Part shown: positions 57,636 to 64,000 of the stretch, one piece after another
Layout of the letters: every line of letters begins with the position of its first letter
Position numbering within the stretch: the stretch's first letter is position 1
Assembly (NCBI GenBank): GCA_002077065.1
Contig: NAJO01000013.1
Coordinates: 806,001-870,000 of the forward strand
Direction: 5' to 3'
Source: Cryoendolithus antarcticus
Lineage: Eukaryota; Ascomycota; Dothideomycetes; Cladosporiales; Cladosporiaceae
Length of the DNA: 64,000 bases
Position numbers and translations under genes: made by a program
Notes under the pieces: generated by a model
The model's database searches: none
Seen by the model: only the letters and a program-made list of their open reading frames with translations
Told to the model about the DNA's origin: nothing

Positions 57636-57995
57636 ATGCCAGCAATCCGCGGCTCCGAGTCGAAGAAGAAAACCCGCCGCTACACACGCGCTCTCGACCA
57701 AGTGCACGCAGACCTCGCCTCGCAGCGGCACCTTGAGCTGTACCACGAGACTAAGGCTCCTGAAGAGCTACCTGCACTCGGACAGTACTACTGCAAAGAA
57801 TGCGCCAAGTGGTATGAGTCTGAGACGAACTTCGTGGCGCATCAGAAGGGCAAGCCGCACAAGCGACGGGTGAAGCAACTGAAGGACGAGCCGTACAGTC
57901 AGAAGGAAGCTGAGGCTGCGATTGGGCTGAGGACTGATAATGGGAGGCGGAAGATGGAGAGGGAGGAGATGGCAGTGGAGGATGAAGTAATGTGA
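57636..57995 (+). CDS. BUD20: Bud20/ZNF593-type zinc finger, 60S ribosome export factor
   Basis: Single exon, 119 aa from the ATG of MPAIRGSESKKKTRRYTRAL. The basic start followed by DQVHADL matches the Bud20 lead-in. One C2H2 finger is seen, YYCKECAKWYESETNFVAHQ then KGKPHKRRVKQL, with the C-x2-C-x12-H-x5-H spacing of the U1-like type. A helical acidic tail follows (SQKEAEAAIGLRTD). Bud20 shuttles with pre-60S particles and helps their nuclear export (family knowledge). The upstream in-frame GTG is not a likely start. Confidence 0.9.
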   Translation: MPAIRGSESKKKTRRYTRALDQVHADLASQRHLELYHETKAPEELPALGQYYCKECAKWYESETNFVAHQKGKPHKRRVKQLKDEPYSQKEAEAAIGLRTDNGRRKMEREEMAVEDEVM

Positions 57996-58473
57996 TGGAG
58001 CTGAGCTATGCTATGCTTTGCGCTGCTAGTATACTCCAGGCATCCTGTTCGCAAACCTTTGCAGCAGGTCCTCTCCGGTCAGCATGAGGAGCAACAACCC
58101 CCCCGCGACTATAATGACGCCCATTGGAATCACTGAAATCCGACCAGTGTCCTTCGTTGGGCTGCCCGGCCACGAGATCTTGCACCTTGGCGCCCCCGAA
58201 CACCGAGGAGATCATTGCTACCAGGGCAACAGCTACGCCCGTTATGTCTGGCATATGCAACGCATCGATATTTTCACCCCTTCGCTCATTCGAATCGGGC
58301 GATTTGGCAGCAAGTGTGTCGCAGTTCGAATTATTGGCCCCCTCGAAGTCCTCGAGCACGCGAAGCTTTGGCTAGCGACGCCGTCTGACATGCGACTCGA
58401 CTTCGCCCTCAACCACTCCTGCGTCCGCGCTCTCAACGCAAAGGCTAAAAGGCGGCTCGGCAGCGGGGCTGGA
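57996..58473. other. Gap between Bud20 and the acetyltransferase relic
   Basis: Two overlapping frames lie on opposite strands. The minus one (from 58242) starts MPDITGVAVALVAMISSVFG, a hydrophobic segment that could be a remnant, but nothing supports a gene. Confidence 0.4.
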
Positions 58474-59089
58474 TTAAGTTATGACTGAGTCATTGGGAAC
58501 GGTGTTGTGGTCGCCTATACTCACTCCTGACCTGCAAGTAGCGTCAGTACAGCGGCATCCTTCGCAAACTCACCACGACCAACATCATTACTGTGCGAGC
58601 ACCAATGTCACAGTCCTGTCCGATTCGCACATTATTGGCTGTGTATATCGAATCCGTGTTACCTGGCCCATGAGCTCTAGTGGCAGCGATCATCCTTACT
58701 TCCGGCCCGAGGATAGTGCGGGCCCCGATAGTGATGCTCCGGACTGGAGAATGAAGGAGAATACAGTCTCTTTTGATGATGACTGAAGGATCAATATTCA
58801 GCTTAGTGCCATAGTCGGCTGAAAACGAAGGCCCGATGACGGGATAGAGTAGATCTGCTCGCTCCGCTTCGCTTGCTAGACAGATCAGGCTTCCTGTTGT
58901 CAGCTTCTGATTCTTCTAGTAGGGCTTCTGCTGTACTCACTTGTGCCATATGTCTGCACGCCGCTGTGTACTCCTGGCGGTTGGGCAGGTATTCATCAGG
59001 TTAGTCAGAGTCTTTGCACGCTTGCGAGCGTATACGTTCTCGTCGGTGTTTGCAACGAAGGTAAGTGAGTCGGTCATGCTGTTCGCCAT
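58474..59089 (-). pseudogene. Hexapeptide-repeat O-acetyltransferase relic (maltose/galactoside type)
   Basis: The minus strand from about 58860 to 58590 reads LLYPVIGPSFSADYGTKLNI, then IIKRDCILLHSPVRSITIGA, RTILGPEVRMIAATRAHG and VRIGQDCDIGARTVM, the left-handed beta-helix repeats of the Maa/NodL acetyltransferases. At 58530-58477 another frame reads GVSIGDHNTVPNDSVIT, which fits the next coil with exact spacing, and then hits TAA where these enzymes have KD.P. An intron from GTTGGT to TTGCAG could join the two, but the donor is poor. The N-terminal frames (ENVYARKRAKTLTNL; QEYTAACRHMAQ) do not join cleanly to the core. A decayed or truncated copy is the best reading; an intact gene with odd introns is possible. 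Confidence 0.5.
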
Positions 59090-59694
59090 TGCCGACGAGA
59101 GACATTCGGCTGTGGGTTGCTTTCGATGAAGGAAGGTGGCTTATTCCGGTTCCATTTGTTAAACTACTCAAAAAGCAAGATGGCTCATATGCTGCGAGAT
59201 GCATCGCAGTGGCTACGGATGTAGTCGATACAAGGAGAATGCTGATCTACTTGAACAGCCTCTGACACTAGCAGAGGCAAGTCGTGAAGGGCGGAAGAGA
59301 GTAGCCTATCTGCGGGCAACGGAGTGAGCGGCCAGGAACTATGCTTACAGTGCCGCATAGCATAGAGTTCGAGCGATGGAAGACCTCAAGTCCTTGTACA
59401 GACCAACAAACATGACTGTTCGCCGGCAAATGCATTGTCCAGAGTCATCCGCTGTCCTGATAGCTCGCACAGGTACAACGAACGAGCCCGATTTAGCTCA
59501 ATTACAGGCAGTCTCTGCGGTGGCTACTGCGTTTCGACACAGCACCGGCACACCTTCACGATGTACTGCAGAGCAACCTCATACACCAGCGAATGTGCTG
59601 GCCAGCGATCGTATATACCCCCCTTCCACGACCGGAAGACCACTTCATTTCACCACGCCACCACCCTTCCATCCCCATCTCTCAGATACGAGCC
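59090..59694. other. Intergenic gap
   Basis: Upstream of the first J-protein gene. No supported gene. Confidence 0.5.
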
Positions 59695-60596
59695 ATGTCT
59701 CACGGTACGTCCCTCACCGATCTCCGCGTGCTCATCGCCGCCGACACAGCGGCCTCGAACGCCCTTCAAGCCCGCATTGCCCAACTGGAAGATGACCTCG
59801 CCTGCGGCAAGACACTACCTGACAAGAAAGTCGACCTAATGGAACGCATCAACAAGGACGTTGTCCGCGACCTCGTGGCTCGCCTCGAACGTATCGAGGG
59901 CTCGGAGAACTTGACAGCAACGGATCGCGAGATGATGCAAGGGCTGAATGCGAGGCTCGCGGTCTGCGATAGCCTCGCTATGCGCTTGGCGAAGCTCAGG
60001 GATCTAGAATTCCAGGCGAGAGGGACGCAGGATTTCTTGGAGTATGAGACGATGCCGGAGCTGAGGATTAGGACGCAGTCGCAACCCAAGAAGACTCGCG
60101 ACGAAGTAGATGTCGAGCCACTACTCGGGCCAGCGACGTCCGAGGAGGCGAACGCAAAGCAGGCCGACGAAGTCGAGAGTGCTGATGAGGAGCTCCCTGG
60201 TAATCGTCGCACCAATGGAAGCGGCGAAGACGACCAAGCCGAGTCAGGAGAAGACCCAGAGCCCGATAAGTCCACCTGGCCGCTTCTCTACCAGATGCTC
60301 GATGTGGATCCCAAAACCGAGCACAACTACTTCAGCGAAGCCTGCAACCTGTACAACCTCCCCTTCCCCTTTGCCATCGCTCGACTAACCACTTTATCAG
60401 GTCACTGAAGCGGCTTGCGCGCAGGAACAACCCGAAGTTTCTGCCGAATGACACAGAGGCGCCGAAGCGGTGGGCAGCTGTCATGAAGGCGTACGAGATT
60501 CTGACTGATCCGGAGAGGAAGCGTTTCTATGACATGAGGAATAAGACGCCGACGGATCTAGAGGGATTTGATCTGGCGAGCTTGCGGATCGAGTAG
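59695..60596 (+). CDS. J-domain-like protein lacking HPD (NPK instead)
   Basis: Two exons, 59695-60350 and 60401-60596 (50-nt intron, branch GACTAAC), give 283 aa. The N-terminal 110 residues are helical (MERINKDVVRDLVARLERIE, TATDREMMQGLNARLAVCDS). An acidic linker of about 90 residues follows (DEVDVEPLLGPATSEE, NGSGEDDQAESGEDPEP). The C-terminal J-like domain is WPLLYQMLDVDPKTEHNYF, then SLKRLARRNNPKFLPNDTE and WAAVMKAYEILTDPERKRFY. The HPD tripeptide needed to stimulate Hsp70 ATPase is replaced by NPK, so it is probably a J-like scaffold or regulator rather than an active co-chaperone (inference). It faces an HPD-bearing paralogue tail to tail. Confidence 0.75.
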
Positions 60597-61137
60597 AGTC
60601 AACAGGGCTGAAGTCGTAGACAAGCGAGGTAACGTGATATACTACATGTAGCGCTACAAAATGGTCCTACATAGGTAGACAATAAGATGGTCAGGAAGCG
60701 AGTCATCACCTTGCCACCATCTTTCGTACCTTCTCATTCTGTTACCACTAGCGCAGTGGACGACGCCTCTGCAAAGGTATGCGAGATCACTATGTCTATT
60801 GCACTTGTGTGTTGGAGTGACGTCATCGCCATAACTGCATTTCTCCAACGAGTTCGAACGCTCTTGCGCTACTATAGTGGCATCTGCGACCGCGGACCGA
60901 TCAGGTGAGAGCGAGTAGAATCATTATGCTGTTGTCCACGGCTCTGTCTCACATAGACACCCTGCCACAATGTTGCTACTGCCGTCAAGCTTATCGTAGC
61001 ATTGTCAATGTCCATGAATCTGAGAGAGCGGAGGTATGTGATGCAAATTATTCCACTACATGCCAAAAGCAAACGCCTCTAATTGTAGCTGCTCATACTA
61101 CAGACCTGCACCGTCTAGCTCTCCCCTCAAGTGTTGG
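60597..61137. other. Spacer between the two J-protein genes
   Basis: 540 bp between convergent stops. No obvious repeat or third copy; short frames only. Confidence 0.5.
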
Positions 61138-62057
61138 CTAGGCGGCCTTGAGATTCCTCACCTTCCTCGCCAGATTATTCACCCCGTCGTCATTCCCAGT
61201 CTCATCGAGATGTGCCCTGCTCTCCTCTGATTCGAAGATCTTCATAGCGGCCACGAAGTCCGAGAACTTTGAGCTCGCGTCCGGGTCATCGAGGTTCTTG
61301 TCGGGATGCATGCGGATGCTCTGTTTGCGGATGGCTCTTCGACTTTGTCAGAATACTGCATTGTGCACGGCTGGACTCAAGGCACTTACTTCTTCAAGTC
61401 AGTGAAAGGAACATCTGGGGCCACGCCGAGGAGGGCGTAGAGATCCGATGGGGTGACGGGCTCAGGCTCTTCGCCCTGCATGGTAGATTCGTCCTCTACG
61501 CCAGGTGCAGCAGCAGGCTGATCGGGTGGCGAAGGTGTCCGCACCACCGTGTGAGGAATGGAAGCTGGCTCTGGCAGTGGCTTCTCTACGGTCGGTAGCG
61601 GGTTGGCGCGGACAGATGATGGTAGATTCTTCATCGGTGGGAACGGCATCGTGAGTGGCTTCGATCCCACAGTTTTCTCAACGCTCTCCTTCGTCTTCGG
61701 CACCGGCAGCGGCTCGTCACTCAGATCGACCGCGCCCAGCTTGGCCTCGAGCTCCGCCTGCACAGCCAACGCACGGTCGACCATATGGTCGCCCAGCACC
61801 ACAAGCCGATTCAGTTGCTGCATTAGCTCGCGCTCCTCCGCGGAAGGGGACTCGATGTCTTCGAGGAGGAATAAGTGGCGGTTGCAGTCTTTGATGATAG
61901 AGCGGTCCCATTGCGCGATGACATTCCGATGGTGTGATTTAAGCTCGCTGGCTGGGGTGCGCTGGAGGTCGTCGAGGAGAGCGTTTTGTCGGCGGAAGGC
62001 TTCCTCGTCGCGGGCAACCCAGGCGCGGACGTTTTCGATGGATGGGTGGGACGACAT
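61138..62057 (-). CDS. J-domain protein with intact HPD, paralogue of the neighbouring gene
   Basis: Two exons, 62057-61390 and 61336-61138 (53-nt intron, branch CTGAC), give 288 aa. The N-terminal helical region (SIENVRAWVARDEEAFRRQN, LLEDIESPSAEERELMQQLN, RLVVLGDHMVDRALAV) aligns with the neighbour's (RLERIEGSENLTATDREMMQ, GLNARLAVCDSLAMRLAKL). A Pro-rich linker follows (PLTMPFPPMKNLPSS). The C-terminal J domain is PSDLYALLGVAPDVPFTDLK, then AIRKQSIRMHPDKNLDDPD with HPD intact. Family function: activation of Hsp70 ATPase; the partner Hsp70 and client are unknown. There is no signal peptide or membrane span. Confidence 0.78.
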
Positions 62058-62587
62058 GCTTCGGGGTTGGTTGAAGATGTGGAAGCTTGAGAGTTACGGA
62101 GATCTGGTGGAAGAGATGGAGTGGTTCTCGGATGAGACACCGAAGGAACAGTACTCACGTTAGCAGAGGTGTATCTGCTGGCTGTAGGTAATGTTGCGCA
62201 GGACATCTTGACTACCTCGACCGCACAGCGACTTGCGGCGACCACCAAGTCACGGCTGCCACCACATTGACAATGCAGCCGCTCTTGTCACACGCAGAGC
62301 AATGCTTAACAGTAGTACTCCACCGTCCTGTGGCGTCCTCGAGCCCTGACTCATTGAGGTCTCAATCTCCATGTGTCCGATATCCTACTTGAACCATCTC
62401 TGGGGTGCGTCCGGCGGGCTCTTGGAGTCAGTTGCTACTATATCGGGCTACAGTCGTGCTTTATTCAAGGCTGCAGCAAGGTGAATTTAGCAGATGATCT
62501 CATGGAGGGTAAGATCCGATTCCATCTTGTCACAGGTGGACCTGGGTAAGCGTCTCATACTTCCATCGAAGCACAGCATGATCGGCC
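62058..62587. other. Intergenic gap
   Basis: Between the J-protein start and the palB stop; probably the J-protein promoter and palB 3' UTR. Nothing else seen. Confidence 0.5.
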
Positions 62588-64000
62588 CTACTCATCCCAG
62601 GTCCTCCACGCACCCACATCTACAGCCCCGGGCTGATCAAGAAAGAGCTCCACGACAAACGTCTCCAGCTGCGAAGGCGCATACATCGTCTCCAGCACCA
62701 GCCACAGATCTCCCATCCTTAGCATCTCAGGCCGCAGATCGATCTCAGGTGTCTGCACGCCACCAGCCGAGCCATCAGCAAAATCATCATCGCCAGACAC
62801 AAGCAGCACTTGTTTACGTGACCCATGGCCTAGCTCGATGCCCAGCTTGATCATGGATGTAGACTTGGGTGATTGCTGGGCTGCGTTTGAAGCCTGAAAC
62901 TGTCGCGCGACGCCATAGAGATTCACGAGGCGATGCGGGCGCAGGGGAGCGGCTAGTCTGGTGCTGCCTGGACCGAGCCTTGCTGGCCGCAATGGCATAC
63001 TCAGCCGTCCAGCACCGGCACGAGGTAGCAGTGCGATCTGCGCAGGTACCGTGGATTGCACGAGTAAGGTAAACTTGCTAAGCTGCTGCGGCTCGAAGGT
63101 GCTGCATATGATAGTATAGGTCCCTGCGTCCAAGTATCTAGTCTCGGCTAGACAACAACGGCGACGGTAGTCCTTGCTGTCCACCACGATGTCCTTGTTG
63201 CGGACTGATCGTATTCTTTGTCCCTTACCATGCACCAGCTTGATGTGTACGTTGAGATCTGGGTCACCGGCCTCGAGCAGTAAGCTCAATGCAGTCCTCT
63301 GTGTGACTAATATGGAGAACTGCGGATTAGTCGAGTATGCTTGGCTATGTGCATTGCCGCCTGCAGTGTCCTTGGTCCACGCACTGGACAATGTTTGAGA
63401 GTGCGGGTGGCGGTCGTGAGCCTCTTCCAACGTGAATGGCGAGTTGCTGAAAGCGCTGATGGTGAATGTGTGGTAGACCAAGGGCAGTTCCTGCGCACCC
63501 GGCACCACTGTAATCGAATTTTTAGCCTCGCAGGCATCAAGCTTGAGCAGTATTTGCGGACTATCGACAAAACAAGACTGCTCAATAACCGCATCGGGCA
63601 GTAGAACTCTACAACCGTCAGTGGAGAAGGACTGCAAGGAGATGAACCCATTGATATCGATCTCGTGGGGTCGCATGTTTGTGTCATCGCCATCATCGAC
63701 GTTGCGGAAATGTCTACATAGCAACACCCAGACCGTGCCAGACTCTTTTGGCGTGATTGAAAATTGCGGATGAGCTCTTAGACTACTGAATGCGCCACAT
63801 GCGACAGCAGGACCAGAGTGATCCCAAGCGAAGTGGACATCCTGTCTATGAGCGAAGAGGCCCGGATTCCAGTTGAGGTATATCGACTCGAAGTACTGGA
63901 TGACGTTGTCCAGATCCATCCAGAATGTGCCAGGTGAAAGCTGCTCATCGGCATTTAGTAAGTCTCTTGTGGACTGTACTGGCTCATCGTCATCCGTATC
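62588..64000 (-). CDS. palB: Calpain-like protease PalB/Rim13, C-terminal part (5' end outside window)
   Basis: The frame is open through the right edge, so 470 codons are present and the protease core with catalytic Cys and His is missing from view. The segment starts in the calpain linker (STRDLLNADEQLSPGTFWMD, then LDNVIQYFESIYLNWNPGLF) and continues through two domain-III-like beta sandwiches (HPQFSITPKESGTVWVLLCR; NPQFSILVTQRTALSLLLEA; RYLDAGTYTIICSTFEPQQL). It ends VELFLDQPGAVDVGAWRTWD. PalB/Rim13 cleaves the pH regulator PacC/Rim101 at ESCRT-decorated endosomes (family knowledge). Confidence 0.88.
   Translation of the reverse strand, partial: DTDDDEPVQSTRDLLNADEQLSPGTFWMDLDNVIQYFESIYLNWNPGLFAHRQDVHFAWDHSGPAVACGAFSSLRAHPQFSITPKESGTVWVLLCRHFRNVDDGDDTNMRPHEIDINGFISLQSFSTDGCRVLLPDAVIEQSCFVDSPQILLKLDACEAKNSITVVPGAQELPLVYHTFTISAFSNSPFTLEEAHDRHPHSQTLSSAWTKDTAGGNAHSQAYSTNPQFSILVTQRTALSLLLEAGDPDLNVHIKLVHGKGQRIRSVRNKDIVVDSKDYRRRCCLAETRYLDAGTYTIICSTFEPQQLSKFTLLVQSTVPAQIALLPRAGAGRLSMPLRPARLGPGSTRLAAPLRPHRLVNLYGVARQFQASNAAQQSPKSTSMIKLGIELGHGSRKQVLLVSGDDDFADGSAGGVQTPEIDLRPEMLRMGDLWLVLETMYAPSQLETFVVELFLDQPGAVDVGAWRTWDE

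Noticed and set aside
1..64000. CRISPR arrays, insertion sequences, transposons, rRNA
   Set aside because: No spaced repeats, terminal inverted repeats, transposase or reverse-transcriptase motifs or rRNA-like sequence were found by eye; the genome is eukaryotic.

Overview
The window is from a filamentous ascomycete (Pezizomycotina). Evidence seen directly: protein genes are cut by 45-70 nt introns with GTRNGT donors, CTRAC/CTAAC branch-like sites and YAG acceptors; almost all gaps between genes are short; and the gene set includes PalB/Rim13, an Mto1/ApsB-type coiled-coil protein, a WSC sensor, a HET-domain relic and Cwh43. A Dothideomycete is plausible, but that is inference. There is no bacterial or organellar architecture, no rRNA, no convincing tRNA and no CRISPR array.

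Layout. 0-10.5 kb: the 3' end of a LETM1-like mitochondrial gene, a catalase-like protein, a GCNA/SprT-family protease, Mog1, the proteasome subunit Rpn9, the complex I subunit NDUFA9 and the SAGA deubiquitinase Ubp8. 11-20 kb: a cytochrome P450, an unrecognised protein, mitochondrial ClpP with a 19-nt microexon, eIF2A, an F-box-like protein and an AMMECR1 protein. 20.8-34 kb: a WSC wall sensor, Ecd/Sgt1, a 1354-aa Mto1/ApsB-like protein, a GH16 glucanase and Vts1. 34.8-47.6 kb: a methyltransferase, an unrecognised protein, a small Nif3/YqfO-like protein, a broken HET-domain gene, Cwh43 and a CP2/grainyhead transcription factor. 47.6-54 kb: gene-poor, with one unrecognised multi-exon gene and one weak candidate. 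54-64 kb: aconitase in six exons, Bud20, a hexapeptide-acetyltransferase relic, two tail-to-tail J-domain paralogues and the 3' part of palB.

The genes are mostly unlinked housekeeping functions (mitochondria: LETM1-like, NDUFA9, ClpP, aconitase; proteostasis: Rpn9, Ubp8, J proteins; cell wall and GPI anchors: WSC, GH16, Cwh43; translation and ribosomes: eIF2A, Bud20). They do not form an operon or an obvious metabolite cluster. Transcription is often convergent with tiny gaps (GCNA-like/Mog1 39 bp; 35.9 kb gene/Nif3-like 50 bp) or divergent (Rpn9/NDUFA9 274 bp).

The most interesting signals are the inverted pair of J-domain paralogues, in which one copy has HPD and the other NPK with the intron at the same codon position and phase; the HET gene broken by a stop at a conserved Gln; and the hexapeptide-acetyltransferase relic. 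Exon boundaries were read by eye and checked only for frame arithmetic and family fit.
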